NCBI GenBank assembly: GCA_002733805.1
Contig: NVXG01000031.1
Coordinates: forward strand, 41,462-105,461
From: Robiginitomaculum sp.
Lineage (GTDB): Bacteria; Pseudomonadota; Alphaproteobacteria; Caulobacterales; Maricaulaceae
Length of the DNA: 64,000 nucleotides
Reading direction: 5' to 3'
Shown here: in pieces, positions 16,700-26,560 of the stretch
Numbering within the stretch: position 1 is the first letter of the stretch
Layout: every line of letters starts with the position of its first letter
The notes under the pieces: model-generated
Seen by the model: only the letters and a program-made list of their open reading frames with translations
The model's database searches: none
Told to the model about the DNA's origin: nothing
Position numbers and translations under genes: made by a program

Positions 16700-18382
16700 G
16701 TGGAAACATTTTTACAAACATTATCGCGGTTGGGACCCATGCGCCTTGTGGCCATATTGGGCATAACAGCCGGTGTTACCATTGCATTGATCTTGATGGC
16801 ATCAGGAATGGGCCGGGCTGAAAAAGCACTGCTCTATACCGAGTTGAGCCTAAAAGAAGCTGGCGAGATCTCTGCACGGCTTGAGCAGATGAATGTTAAA
16901 TATGAATTGCGAAGTGGCGGGACAGCCATTTTTGTCGAGCGAGATAAAATCCAGAACGCCAAAATGACCTTGGCGGCGGATAACCTGCCTAGCTCTGCAA
17001 GTATTGGCTATGATATTTTCGACCAAGCTGGCTCGATGGGCCAGACGACATTTACCCAGAACATAAACAAGCTACGCGCCTTGCAGGGTGAGCTGGAGCG
17101 CACGATTACCACATTGGACGGGGTTGAGGCCGCGCGGGTATTATTGGTTTTGCCGGTTCGGCAATTGTTTCAAACTAAAACGGAAAAAGCCAAAGCCTCG
17201 GTGACGATTAAGCTCAGCGCAAATTCAATCGGCCACCGGCAGACCACCGCCATTCAACACCTTGTGGCCTCAGCCGTACCTGGCCTGATCACGGGCAGTG
17301 TGACCATTATTGATGATACCGGGCGGGTGCTTTCGGATGGCAATGCCGATGCTCTAAATGGCAATGCATCTTCTGGTCGGCGGGCTGACATTGAAGAAGC
17401 CTTACGCAGTAAAATCCAGCAAGTTCTGACCTCGATCACTGGCCAAGCCGGGGTGGAGGTGCAGGTCAATGTTGAGTTGGACCGGGACCGGATCACCGAA
17501 AAATCAACGGTTTTTGATCCAGACGGCCAAGTGGTTATTTCGAGTAGCACTTCAGAGCAAAATTCAGATGACAAAGACCGGGCGCAAAATGGCGCAGTCA
17601 CCGTGGGGGGGAATGTACCAAGCTCTTCCAGTGCCGAAGACACGGAGCCGGGTTCTTCTTCGGTAACATCTTCCACTACGGAAACCATCAATTATGGCGT
17701 GTCAAAGACTGAAACTACTCGGGTTTTTCAATCTGGAGTGATCAAGCGTCTTTCCATTGCGGTCAATGTTGATGGCGTGGCAGGCGTTGATGCCGAAGGT
17801 AATTCGACTTGGGTCCCCAGGACCGCTGAGGAAATGATTCAGATTGAAAACCTGGTAAAATCCGCTGTCGGGTTTGATTTATCGCGCAAAGACCAGGTTC
17901 AGGTAACCAATATACGTTTTTCAAAACCAACACCGCTGGTGATTGACGATACGGCTAGCAAGCCCGGGTTTGATAAAAACGATATTATGCGGATGATCGA
18001 GCTGGCGATCCTGGCAATTGTATCCATTGTCATGATGCTCTTTTTAGGTCGACCACTGATTATGGCTTTGTTCTCTGGCGGTGGCGCATTGGTTGGTGGT
18101 TCAGGTGGACTGGCAATTGCTGGTGCCGGCGGCGGTGTTGTCGCGGCTGGAATTGGCAATAATGGTGCCATGCCACAATTGCCCGGTGCCAGTGGCGTAA
18201 ACCCGGGGCAAGCCGCTTTACCTGCACCAGATGCCGCTGGCGGGTTTGAAGAGCCGGGTCTGGATGTCAGTCAGATTGAGGGTCAAGTCAAAGCTTCTTC
18301 AGTCAAAAAAGTTGCCGGAATTGTTGAATCACATCCGGAAGAGTCGATGTCGATCCTGCGAACCTGGCTGCACGAGGCATAA
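16700..18382 (+). CDS. fliF: Flagellar MS-ring protein FliF
   Basis: Forms the membrane/supramembrane ring that nucleates the basal body. The 560-residue protein has a first membrane span at about 15-35, YscJ/FliF ring-building motifs (LYTELSLKEAGEI; LRALQGELERTI; VLLVLPVRQLF), a low-complexity periplasmic loop, a second span at about 437-460 and a cytoplasmic FliG-binding tail (ESHPEESMSILRTWLHEA). The start is GTG at 16700 with GGTGGGA about eight bases upstream. It heads the operon fliF-fliG-fliH-fliN-flbD-flhA, under a CtrA box. Confidence 0.95.
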   Translation: METFLQTLSRLGPMRLVAILGITAGVTIALILMASGMGRAEKALLYTELSLKEAGEISARLEQMNVKYELRSGGTAIFVERDKIQNAKMTLAADNLPSSASIGYDIFDQAGSMGQTTFTQNINKLRALQGELERTITTLDGVEAARVLLVLPVRQLFQTKTEKAKASVTIKLSANSIGHRQTTAIQHLVASAVPGLITGSVTIIDDTGRVLSDGNADALNGNASSGRRADIEEALRSKIQQVLTSITGQAGVEVQVNVELDRDRITEKSTVFDPDGQVVISSSTSEQNSDDKDRAQNGAVTVGGNVPSSSSAEDTEPGSSSVTSSTTETINYGVSKTETTRVFQSGVIKRLSIAVNVDGVAGVDAEGNSTWVPRTAEEMIQIENLVKSAVGFDLSRKDQVQVTNIRFSKPTPLVIDDTASKPGFDKNDIMRMIELAILAIVSIVMMLFLGRPLIMALFSGGGALVGGSGGLAIAGAGGGVVAAGIGNNGAMPQLPGASGVNPGQAALPAPDAAGGFEEPGLDVSQIEGQVKASSVKKVAGIVESHPEESMSILRTWLHEA

Positions 18383-18385
18383 GAC

Positions 18386-19417
18386 ATGGCAAAAGCAGCA
18401 AAAAAACCCGCAATAGATGATGTCACGCAACTCGCTGGAGCCGAAAAGGCGGCGATCATCCTGCTGGCGTTGGGTGAGGAAAATCATAAACTTTGGGAAC
18501 TGATGGATGATGAAGAGATCAAGGAGGTCTCACAAGCCATGTCGAACCTTGGTTCGATCACCGCGTCAGCCGTTGAGAAACTGATCGTAAGTTTCGTCAG
18601 CCAGATGTCTTCAACCGGCTCATTACTGGGATCATTCGATGCCACGCAAAGATTGCTCAATTCGTTTCTTAGCGATGATAAAGTCGATAGTGTCATGGAA
18701 GAAATCCGTGGCCCGGCCGGTCGGACCATTTGGGATAAATTGGGTAATGTGAACGAAGGCGTATTGGCCAACTACTTAAAAAACGAGTACCCGCAAACCG
18801 TGGCCGTGGTGCTGTCCAAGGTCAAATCAGATCATGCTGCCCGGGTTTTGAGCGCTCTGCCCGAAGAATTTTCATTGGAAGTGGTGATGCGGATGCTACG
18901 CATGGAGCCGGTACAACGCGAAATTCTGGCTGAGATTGAGGGTACCTTGCGCCGTGAATTTATGTCCAATCTGGCGCGTACCAATAAACGAGACAGCCAT
19001 GAAATTATGGCGGATATTTTTAACAATTTTGACCGGCAGACTGAAAATCGATTTTTGGCTTCGTTGGAAGAAAGAAACCGAGATGCATCAGAACGCATCC
19101 GCTCTCTCATGTTTGTATTTGAGGATTTGCAAAAATTGGATCCGGGCGGCGCGCAAACCCTGTTGCGGGCGGTTGATAAGGACAAATTGGGTTTGGGCCT
19201 TAAAGGTGCTTCCGAAGGTTTGCGTGATCTTTTCTTTTCCAACATGTCAGAGCGGGCCGCCAAAATTTTACGTGATGATATGGAAGCTATGGGACCTGTT
19301 CGTCTGAAAGACGTGGAAGCAGCACAGCAATTAATGGTCAACACCGCCAAGGATTTATCTGCCAAGGGCGAGATTATGTTGGCCGATGGTGGCTCGGACG
19401 ATGAGTTGATTTATTGA
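18386..19417 (+). CDS. fliG: Flagellar motor switch protein FliG
   Basis: A C-ring protein that contacts FliF at its N-terminus and the stator at its C-terminus. The 343-residue length is typical. It contains [39 protein letters not shown] (middle armadillo domain) and the C-terminal torque helix region ([21 protein letters not shown]), with its Arg/Asp charges. It is three bases after fliF and its TGA overlaps the fliH start. Confidence 0.96.
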   Translation: MAKAAKKPAIDDVTQLAGAEKAAIILLALGEENHKLWELMDDEEIKEVSQAMSNLGSITASAVEKLIVSFVSQMSSTGSLLGSFDATQRLLNSFLSDDKVDSVMEEIRGPAGRTIWDKLGNVNEGVLANYLKNEYPQTVAVVLSKVKSDHAARVLSALPEEFSLEVVMRMLRMEPVQREILAEIEGTLRREFMSNLARTNKRDSHEIMADIFNNFDRQTENRFLASLEERNRDASERIRSLMFVFEDLQKLDPGGAQTLLRAVDKDKLGLGLKGASEGLRDLFFSNMSERAAKILRDDMEAMGPVRLKDVEAAQQLMVNTAKDLSAKGEIMLADGGSDDELIY

Positions 19418-20091
19418 TGATGACTCAGGAGCCAACCCAAAAATTCAATTTCGACACTGAGTTTGATGCCAATGGGAACATCATTGCCAATGCGGATTCA
19501 TGGCGTAAAACTGTGTCACACGACGAAGTTGAGAAACAGGTTGCGGCAGCATTTGATCGTGGAAAAGAAGATGAATTGGTCAAAGTCGAAGAAACGACCA
19601 ATGCGCAACTCAAAGAAATTGGAGCCCAGCTTCGTGAGATATTAAGCACCACTCAGGCCATTACCGACAAATGTCAACAGGATGCGGTTGATCTGACCAT
19701 TGTGATCGCCCGAAAAATTGCGGGTGTCGCATTGGACAAGTTTGAGTTTGATCAGGTCGAGAATGTTGTTCGAAAAACTCTGAAAGGTTTGCGTGGAAAT
19801 CCCCGCATTACTTTACGTGTACCGCAGGGACTGGCCGAGAAACTTGAGAGCGAAATTGAAGGTATTTCCGATGATGTCGAGTTTTCAGGAAGTGTCCGCG
19901 TTGAGGGTGAAGCTGATCTTGTAGCCGGTTCTGTCGTGCTGGAATGGTGCGATGGCGAGATCAGGTCTGATCCAGAAGAAATTGCCAACCGGATCGAAAC
20001 CGAAATCACAAACTGGTCCGTCTCAACCGGGTCGGTGTCGCCCCCCGCGCCAGAGACCAAAAATATCACGCAAGGAGACAGCAATGTCTGA
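19417..20091 (+). CDS. fliH: Flagellar export regulator FliH (FlbE-type)
   Basis: A 224-residue protein with an acidic N-terminus, a predicted coiled coil (about 35-75) and a C-terminal FliH/V-ATPase-E-like domain (DLTIVIARKIAG; ADLVAGSVVLEW). FliH binds the ATPase FliI and tethers it to the export gate and FliN. In Caulobacter the gene at this position is flbE/fliH. The start is ATG 19417, overlapping the fliG TGA; an adjacent ATG at 19420 is equally possible. The 3' end overlaps fliN by eight bases. Confidence 0.88.
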   Translation: MMTQEPTQKFNFDTEFDANGNIIANADSWRKTVSHDEVEKQVAAAFDRGKEDELVKVEETTNAQLKEIGAQLREILSTTQAITDKCQQDAVDLTIVIARKIAGVALDKFEFDQVENVVRKTLKGLRGNPRITLRVPQGLAEKLESEIEGISDDVEFSGSVRVEGEADLVAGSVVLEWCDGEIRSDPEEIANRIETEITNWSVSTGSVSPPAPETKNITQGDSNV

Positions 20092-20470
20092 CGAAGAAAC
20101 CAAGCTGGACCTTCCCGAATTTGACGGTGCAGACGCGGCGCAAGAAACGCCAGACCCGGCAGCAGGCGCTTCGCCAGAGGCACCGCCAGCTGCTGCAATG
20201 GCTGAAGATGAAACTAAAATTGCCGCAGATCTGGCACCGGTATTTGATGTTCCAGTCAATATCTCGGCAGTGCTTGGGAAAACCAAGTTGGACGTCAATC
20301 AATTATTGCAATTGTCGGCTGGGTCGGTCCTCGAACTGGATCGGAAAGTTGGCGAAGCAATCGATATTTATGTGAACAGCCGTCTGGTGGCGCGCGGCGA
20401 GGTCGTCGTGATCGACGAACGTCTGGGCGTAACCATGACTGAGATCATCAAAGCAGATGATGCCGGTTAA
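20084..20470 (+). CDS. fliN: Flagellar motor switch protein FliN
   Basis: The C-ring base component. The 128-residue protein has a disordered acidic Ala/Pro-rich N-terminus (about 1-48) and a SpoA/FliN domain: VPVNISAVLGKTKLDVNQLL, LELDRKVGEAIDIYVN, LVARGEVVVIDERLGVTM. The ATG at 20084 has AAGGAG upstream and overlaps fliH; a longer frame from 19952 lies within fliH and is ignored. Order fliH-fliN-flbD matches Caulobacter. Confidence 0.95.
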   Translation: MSDEETKLDLPEFDGADAAQETPDPAAGASPEAPPAAAMAEDETKIAADLAPVFDVPVNISAVLGKTKLDVNQLLQLSAGSVLELDRKVGEAIDIYVNSRLVARGEVVVIDERLGVTMTEIIKADDAG

Positions 20471-20506
20471 TTCAGACAAGCGAACCAAGCGAACAAGGAG
20501 AAGATC

Positions 20507-21880
20507 ATGCGCGTATTGATAATCGGAGGCTTAAGCGGTCAACTTTCCGAAGCGACCAAAATCGCTATGGATCGCGGGGCCAAAGTGGTTCAGGTGGACC
20601 ATGCCGAAGCGGCGCTCAAGGCGTTGCGGGCCGGGCAGGGTGCAGACATGTTACTTGTCGATATCGTGGTCGACATCGCGCAACTGATCCGGTCTCTCCA
20701 AGATGAGCGAATTCACATTCCAATTGTTGCATGCGGTATTTCGGCCTCGCCGGATGAAGCAGCTTCGGCCATTCGCGCCGGAGCGCGCGAGTATATACCT
20801 CTTCCACCAGATGCTGAACTGATCGCGGCTGTTCTAGCTTCGGTCGCTGAGGATGATAATTCCATGCTGGCCCGTGACCCGGCCATGCGGGCTGTGGTTG
20901 CATTTGCCGAACAAATTGCACCAGCCAATGCTTCGATCCTGATCACCGGTGAGTCCGGTTCCGGTAAAGAAGTGATGGCGCGCCACGTTCATGCCAAGTC
21001 AAAACGCGCCAACAAACCATTTATTTCGATCAATTGTGCGGCGATTCCAGAAAACTTGCTGGAATCAGAGCTGTTCGGCCATGAAAAAGGTGCGTTTACG
21101 GGCGCGATTGCCCGCCGGATCGGAAAGTTCGAAGAAGCCGATGGCGGCACCTTGCTGCTCGACGAGATTTCAGAAATGGATTCGAGGTTGCAAGCTAAAT
21201 TGCTGCGGGCCATTCAGGAACGTGAAATTGATCGGGTGGGCGGAACCAAGCCGGTCAAGGTCGATATTCGAATTCTCGCCACCTCCAACCGGGATTTGAC
21301 CAAAGCTGTACAGGATGGGTCTTTTCGTGAAGATTTGTTGTTTCGCCTGAATGTCGTTAATTTGAAACTGCCACCTCTTCGGGACCGTCCAGCCGATATG
21401 ATCCCGCTGGCCGAGCATTTCATCAATAAATACTCTGCAGCCAATGGCGTGCCGGTCAAACCTTTAACTGAGGCGGCGCGACATTCGATCTTGAATCGTG
21501 AATGGCCGGGTAACGTGCGGGAGCTGGAAAATGCCATGCACCGTGCGGTCTTGCTGGCTCCCGAAGACGTGATCGATGCTGGCGCAATGCGCGCCCCAGA
21601 TGGTTCTAAATTCTCGGATGCCCCTCAGGGAGGAATGGGCGGTGGTTTGATTCCTCCTGCCATGATCAGCGATGCGATTTCGCATGTGGGGCAAACTGTT
21701 GCCACGGTCGAGCAGGGGTTAATTCTGGATACGTTGGAGCATTGCATGGGCAATCGCACACATGCGGCCAATATTTTGGGCATATCCATCCGCACCTTGC
21801 GGAACAAGTTGAAGCTGTATTCGCAAAGCGGTGTGGAGGTTCCCTTGCCGGGCGACCACCGGCATTTGGGCGTCGCCTGA
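20507..21880 (+). CDS. flbD: Sigma-54-dependent flagellar regulator FlbD
   Basis: A bacterial enhancer-binding protein of 457 residues. It has an N-terminal receiver-like domain (1-115) with weak acidic pocket, an AAA+ domain with Walker A GESGSGKE (148-155), the sigma-54 contact loop GAFTGA (195-200), Walker B LLLDE (216-220), and a Fis-type helix-turn-helix near the C-terminus (THAANILGISIRTLRNKLK). In Caulobacter FlbD activates class III/IV flagellar operons and represses fliF, coupled to assembly through FliX. No fliX is seen here. It is fifth in the fliF operon. Confidence 0.94.
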   Translation: MRVLIIGGLSGQLSEATKIAMDRGAKVVQVDHAEAALKALRAGQGADMLLVDIVVDIAQLIRSLQDERIHIPIVACGISASPDEAASAIRAGAREYIPLPPDAELIAAVLASVAEDDNSMLARDPAMRAVVAFAEQIAPANASILITGESGSGKEVMARHVHAKSKRANKPFISINCAAIPENLLESELFGHEKGAFTGAIARRIGKFEEADGGTLLLDEISEMDSRLQAKLLRAIQEREIDRVGGTKPVKVDIRILATSNRDLTKAVQDGSFREDLLFRLNVVNLKLPPLRDRPADMIPLAEHFINKYSAANGVPVKPLTEAARHSILNREWPGNVRELENAMHRAVLLAPEDVIDAGAMRAPDGSKFSDAPQGGMGGGLIPPAMISDAISHVGQTVATVEQGLILDTLEHCMGNRTHAANILGISIRTLRNKLKLYSQSGVEVPLPGDHRHLGVA

Positions 21881-21913
21881 TTGAACTTGATCCGACCAGG
21901 AGAGCATTGATCA

Positions 21914-24022
21914 ATGGCTGATGCAGTCAAAAACAACACGTTGAAGACCGGCGGCAGTTCTGGCTTGACTTGGCGCTCGGCATTTCGCGGTGATGTAGCG
22001 TTTGCCTTGGGCATTATCTCCATCTTGATGATGTTGATCCTGCCCATGCCCAAATGGTTGTTGGATGTGGCGTTGGCTATTTCAATTTCGTTTTCAATTC
22101 TGGTGCTGATGACCGCGCTTTTCATCAAGAAGCCACTGGAATTCAGTGCATTTCCCACGGTCTTGTTGATTGCAACCATGTTGCGGCTTGGCCTGAACAT
22201 GGCTTCGACCCGGCTTATTCTGTCGGATGGAGCCGAGGGAGTTGGGGCAGCCGGGGAGATTATTCAGGCGTTCGGTGCGCTGATTACCCAAGGCAATTAT
22301 GTAATTGGCATTATCGTTTTTATCATTCTGGTGATTGTCAACTTTGTGGTGATTACCAAAGGTTCTGGCCGGATCGCCGAGGTTGCGGCTCGGTTCTCTC
22401 TGGATGCCATGCCCGGCAAACAAATGGCCATTGATGCCGATCTTTCAGCCGGCTTGATGAATGAAGACCAGGCTCGCAAGAAACGAGCTGATCTGGAAGC
22501 CGAATCCAATTTCTTCGGGGCTATGGACGGTGCCTCAAAATTTGTGCGCGGCGATGCGATGGCCGGCCTACTGATCACGGCGATCAATATTATTGGCGGC
22601 ATGATCATCGGGGTTGGACAGCAGGGAATGGCGTTTGGCGATGCCGCTTCAAACTATACCATGCTGACCATTGGTGATGGTCTGGTCTCACAAATTCCGG
22701 CTTTGGTCATATCCATTGCCGCCGGTTTGCTGGTCTCAAAAGCTGGTGTGGAGGGCGCAGCTGACGAGGCGCTGGTCGGGCAATTGTCGGGATATCCGCA
22801 AGGCTTGGCTCTGGTCTCGGTAATTGCACTTGTTGCGGCATTGGTTCCGGGAATGCCGTTTTTCCCATTCGCCTTGATGGCGGTCGGGGCCGGATCTGCT
22901 TCCTGGTTTGCCTATACCAAAGCCCAAAGCAAAGTTGAAATTGCCGAGGAAAAAATTGCAGAAGAAGAAAAAGTTGACCCGGATGCCGAAGCACCTATTA
23001 CGGATTCCCTGCACATTGATGAATTGAAGATCGAACTCGGGTACGAATTGCTGGCCTTAATCAATGAAATGGATGGCCGTCGTTTGACCGATCAGATCAA
23101 GGCGTTGCGCCGCCAAATGGCCCAGGAAATGGGATTTGTTACGCCTTCGGTTCGTATCTTGGACAATCTGCAACTGGATTCAGACGCCTATACCATTCGG
23201 GTCAAAGAAATGGAGGCGGGTTCCGGGCATTTGAAACTGGGGCAGTTATTGGTGATGGACCCAGGCGGTCAGCAGATTGATCTGCCCGGTGAGCATGTAA
23301 AAGAACCAACTTTTGGGCTACCTGCCACTTGGATTGAAGAAAGTTTGCGCGAGGAAGCCAGCTTCCGGGGGCTGACCGTGGTCGACCCCGCCACTGTCTT
23401 GGCCACGCATTTAACCGAAATCCTGCGCGATAATATGCCTGAATTGCTGTCCTTTGCCGAAACTGACAAATTGCTGGAAGGCTTGGACAAAGACGTGCGT
23501 AAACTGGTCGATGACATTTGCCCGAGCCAGATCAGTCGCTCGGCCATCCAGCATGTTTTGCAAAACCTGTTGCGCGAGCGGGTGTCCATCCGCGATTTGC
23601 CAACCATCTTGGAGGGCATTTCCGAGGCATCTTCCACCACCAATAATCCCGGTGCGATTGCTGAGCATGTTCGATCCCGATTGGCCCGGCAATTGTGTCA
23701 TGCGGCGCGTACGCCAGATGGAGTTTTTCCCATCCTGACCTTGTCACCGATCTGGGAGCAGGCCTTTGCCGAAAGTCTGATCGGCGAGGGCGATGATCGA
23801 CAATTGGCATTGCCGCCTTCGAAATTGCATGAATTTGTCAATGCAGTTCGCACCAGTTTTGATGAAGCAGCCGGGACCGGAATTACTCCCGTTTTGCTGA
23901 CTTCACCGGCCATACGGCCGTATGTGCGTTCAATTATTGAGCGGTTTCGCGGCCAAACCACCATCATGTCACAAAATGAAGTGCATCCGGCCGCTCGCTT
24001 GAAAGTTATTGGTCAAGTCTGA
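21914..24022 (+). CDS. flhA: Flagellar export gate protein FlhA
   Basis: The major gate subunit of the flagellar type III export apparatus. The 702-residue protein has about eight N-terminal membrane spans, the FHIPEP signature region (GSGRIAEVAARFSLDAMPGK then AIDADLSAGLMNEDQA and FFGAMDGASKFVRGDA) and a cytoplasmic C-terminal domain that docks chaperone-substrate complexes. AGGAGA precedes the ATG. It is 33 bases after flbD, likely the last gene of the fliF operon. Confidence 0.97.
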   Translation: MADAVKNNTLKTGGSSGLTWRSAFRGDVAFALGIISILMMLILPMPKWLLDVALAISISFSILVLMTALFIKKPLEFSAFPTVLLIATMLRLGLNMASTRLILSDGAEGVGAAGEIIQAFGALITQGNYVIGIIVFIILVIVNFVVITKGSGRIAEVAARFSLDAMPGKQMAIDADLSAGLMNEDQARKKRADLEAESNFFGAMDGASKFVRGDAMAGLLITAINIIGGMIIGVGQQGMAFGDAASNYTMLTIGDGLVSQIPALVISIAAGLLVSKAGVEGAADEALVGQLSGYPQGLALVSVIALVAALVPGMPFFPFALMAVGAGSASWFAYTKAQSKVEIAEEKIAEEEKVDPDAEAPITDSLHIDELKIELGYELLALINEMDGRRLTDQIKALRRQMAQEMGFVTPSVRILDNLQLDSDAYTIRVKEMEAGSGHLKLGQLLVMDPGGQQIDLPGEHVKEPTFGLPATWIEESLREEASFRGLTVVDPATVLATHLTEILRDNMPELLSFAETDKLLEGLDKDVRKLVDDICPSQISRSAIQHVLQNLLRERVSIRDLPTILEGISEASSTTNNPGAIAEHVRSRLARQLCHAARTPDGVFPILTLSPIWEQAFAESLIGEGDDRQLALPPSKLHEFVNAVRTSFDEAAGTGITPVLLTSPAIRPYVRSIIERFRGQTTIMSQNEVHPAARLKVIGQV

Positions 24023-24054
24023 TCGGATTAGGACGATGGATTTTCAGCCAATTC

Positions 24055-24070
24055 GGCCTCATTTTTGCAA
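24055..24070 (+). promoter_or_regulatory. Candidate sigma-54 promoter before the 24116 gene
   Basis: TTCGGCCTCATTTTTGCAA has GG (24055-24056) and GC (24067-24068) separated by exactly ten bases. The -12 half (TTTTGCA) is excellent; the -24 half lacks the leading T. The GGCCT core is shared with the fliK promoter. Predicted start is near 24080, 36 bases before the ATG. Confidence 0.6.
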
Positions 24071-24115
24071 CCTATTACCTCACTTGTTTCAATCTGAAAC
24101 AGAAGGGGCAATGGT

Positions 24116-24436
24116 ATGGAAATCCTGAACAGTCTTTTTGAAATCGCATTTCAGCCTGGTGATGGCAGCGTTTTCTTGATTGCCAGCGCCTTTTTGGGCT
24201 TGGCTGTTGGTGGGTTTTCGAGCCTGTGGCTGGCTGTTTTGTTTGCGCTTGGGGTCGATATAGCATTGCCCGGCGCTGTCGATATGCTCGATGGATACAG
24301 TTATGCCAGTGCTCGCTTTGATGCTCTACAACGGGTAGCTCATGAAGGCGGTTCTGGTTTGTTATTGCGCGGGGTTGGGTATTTTGTGACGATCGCAGCA
24401 ATTATTTTGCTCAAAAAAGGGCTGGGCAATCGGTAG
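24116..24436 (+). CDS. Small membrane protein of unknown function in flagellar locus
   Basis: A 106-residue protein with three hydrophobic stretches (about 18-42, 44-58 and 82-100), a polar segment between the second and third (DMLDGYSYASARFDALQRVA) and a Lys-rich end. I recognise no family. The ATG has AAGGGG about ten bases upstream. It follows flhA by 93 bases and has its own sigma-54-type promoter match, which would place it under FlbD. It might be an export-apparatus accessory or late flagellar protein; this is inference from position and promoter. Confidence 0.7.
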   Translation: MEILNSLFEIAFQPGDGSVFLIASAFLGLAVGGFSSLWLAVLFALGVDIALPGAVDMLDGYSYASARFDALQRVAHEGGSGLLLRGVGYFVTIAAIILLKKGLGNR

Positions 24437-24507
24437 GGAACCACCAATGCGCTCGGACCGTTTGTTTGGCCCGGCGCATCAGCAATTTTCTAAAACCAAT
24501 GATCTAG

Positions 24508-24933
24508 TTATGATCGAGCGGCGCGAACCCCGGCAATCTCATCCAGCTCAGCCTGTTCGGCCTTGGCCCGAACTTCAGCAATTCGGGTTAAGCGGCGTTC
24601 TTCCATTAGCTCGAACTTTTTAAGTTCGCGAAATGCGTCCTCAAGCAGCACACGAAGCGAAGCCGTCTGGGCATCAATTTCAACCATTGAAACTTGCAGG
24701 TTTTCCTTACGGACAATAACCGCTTGGGCATAAGACCCATAGGCCAAATACCCTTCTTTGGTTGCGTCTGCGGCGATCTGTTCTTCTGGAACGCTGCGTT
24801 CCAACTCGGCAGAGCGGCCCTCGAGATGCGCGCGCGCATCATCCAGCATGGCCATTTGCCGTTGTAATTCTTCCACTTTGAATCTGGCCAGTTTGACCAG
24901 TGATGCAAAAGTTCTCATTTCACCCTCCGTCAC
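24508..24933 (-). CDS. fliJ: FliJ-like flagellar export chaperone
   Basis: A 141-residue protein, almost wholly predicted coiled coil, rich in Glu, Ala, Arg and Leu ([40 protein letters not shown]), fitting the antiparallel two-helix FliJ that couples FliI to FlhA. Sequence conservation in FliJ is low, so the call rests on the coiled coil, length, and the ATGA overlap with fliI. Confidence 0.8.
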   Translation of the reverse strand: MTEGEMRTFASLVKLARFKVEELQRQMAMLDDARAHLEGRSAELERSVPEEQIAADATKEGYLAYGSYAQAVIVRKENLQVSMVEIDAQTASLRVLLEDAFRELKKFELMEERRLTRIAEVRAKAEQAELDEIAGVRAARS

Positions 24934-26273
24934 CCGTTATCGGGTTTGTTATTATTGGATTGCAATATCGCACCGAGGCGCGAAAAGCTTTCGTCTACAC
25001 CTGTAACATCGTCAGCCGTCTGGCCGAGGAATTCTTCTAATGGCTCATGCAGTTCAATCGCCAGATCAATTTCCGGATTGGTCCCGGCGGCATATGCCCC
25101 CAGCTTGATCAACTCTTCCATATTGGAATAATCGGCCATGGCTTTGCGTGCCGAGCGGATTTGTACCAACTCATCATCGGCGCAACAGCCCGGCATGGTT
25201 CTGGATACGGATTTCAAAATGTTGATCGCTGGGAACCGACCGCGTTCCGCAATGGCCCGCTCCATGACAATATGCCCGTCCAAAATACCACGTGCCGCAT
25301 CAGCAATCGGCTCATTATGGTCGTCACCGTCCACCAATATGGTGAAAATTCCAGTGATCGCACCAGATTTTCCATCGCGGACTTGGCCCGGACCAGCTCG
25401 CTCCAACAAACGCGGCAATTCATTAAACACGCTGGGCGTATAGCCCCGGGTGGTTGGTGGCTCGCCTGCGGCCAGACCAATTTCGCGTTGGGCCATGGCG
25501 AAGCGGGTAATGGAATCCATCAAACACAGAACGTGCTTCCCCTGATCTCGGAAATATTCGGCCAAGGTCATGGTCAATTGTGCAGCTTGGCGCCGGGCCA
25601 ATGCCGGCTCGTCAGAAGTAGCAACCACAACAATGGCGCGTTTCAGGCCATCTTCGCCCAATACATCATCAATAAACTCTTTAACTTCGCGGCCCCGTTC
25701 GCCGATCAGCCCGATAATGATTACATCGCAATCCGCATTGCGGGCCAACATGGACATCAAAACAGATTTACCAACACCGGAACCAGCAAAGATACCCAGT
25801 CGTTGTCCTTTGCAAATCTGCACAAATACATTCAAGGCGCGAACGCCCAGATCAATTCGTGCACCCACCCGGTCCCGGGTATGGGCTTTTGGTGGCGCAC
25901 CGCGTAAGGGCCGCGCTTCGATCCCAAGTGGCAAAGTGCCCTTGCCATCAATCGGTTCCCCAAATGCGTTGACCACCCGGCCCAACCAATCAGGCGTTGG
26001 CCGTAAATGGGCAATTTCGGGATCAATCCGAATTTTGGCCCCGGCATGCACACCATCCAGCGGTGCAAACGGCATCAGCAATGCCCGGTCATGTTGAAAC
26101 CCGATCACTTCGCATCGGATATCGCCTTGACGCGTTTGCACATGGGCTCCGGCTCCCAACACCAATGCGTTGATCGGACCCAGTGCCTCAACCAACACGC
26201 CATTAACGGCCGAAACCCGACCGACAAATTGCCGTGGCTCTAATGCATCAATTTTGGCGCTCAGTGTGTGCAT
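24930..26273 (-). CDS. fliI: Flagellum-specific ATPase FliI
   Basis: The export ATPase, related to F1 beta. The 447-residue protein has Walker A GSGVGKS (164-170), [10 protein letters not shown], Walker [16 protein letters not shown] and the export-ATPase signature region [14 protein letters not shown]. It heads a two-gene minus-strand operon with fliJ and diverges from ctrA across 287 bases. Confidence 0.96.
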   Translation of the reverse strand: MHTLSAKIDALEPRQFVGRVSAVNGVLVEALGPINALVLGAGAHVQTRQGDIRCEVIGFQHDRALLMPFAPLDGVHAGAKIRIDPEIAHLRPTPDWLGRVVNAFGEPIDGKGTLPLGIEARPLRGAPPKAHTRDRVGARIDLGVRALNVFVQICKGQRLGIFAGSGVGKSVLMSMLARNADCDVIIIGLIGERGREVKEFIDDVLGEDGLKRAIVVVATSDEPALARRQAAQLTMTLAEYFRDQGKHVLCLMDSITRFAMAQREIGLAAGEPPTTRGYTPSVFNELPRLLERAGPGQVRDGKSGAITGIFTILVDGDDHNEPIADAARGILDGHIVMERAIAERGRFPAINILKSVSRTMPGCCADDELVQIRSARKAMADYSNMEELIKLGAYAAGTNPEIDLAIELHEPLEEFLGQTADDVTGVDESFSRLGAILQSNNNKPDNG

Positions 26274-26456
26274 AATCGGTGTTCTTACCTAAACCTGACG
26301 AACAGAATTTCTTTTCTTGATCTGGATAATACCTAATTGTGGTTGCGACCTCGTAAAGATTGCACCGAAAATTAGGCCTAAAAGTGAGTTTTTTAGCCAA
26401 TCCCTAATGAAGGCTTACCGAGAACATTGAAAACTAGTTCACAAGGTTCCGGTTTG

Positions 26457-26534
26457 TTTAACTTGTGTTAACGGGATTCACATAGCGTGAAACGCGAGTT
26501 AACAATGTATGCATCCGTGAGGTCTAAGTGATTC
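26457..26534 (+). promoter_or_regulatory. ctrA control region: CtrA half-sites and two GANTC sites
   Basis: TTTA-ACTTGTG-TTAAC (26457-26472) is a one-mismatch CtrA box and a second TTAAC lies at 26499-26503. GATTC methylation sites (CcrM target GANTC) lie at 26475-26479 and 26530-26534, the first directly between the two CtrA elements. In Caulobacter the ctrA promoter is autoregulated by CtrA and silenced by full methylation of a GANTC site. Confidence 0.6.
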
Positions 26535-26560
26535 GCGGGTAACCCAAGGAGGAGGGGCAT

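Noticed and set aside
24445..24480. Imperfect hairpin between the 24116 gene and fliJ
   Set aside because: TGCGC/GCGCA arms need several bulges and no T-run follows; not strong enough to call a terminator.
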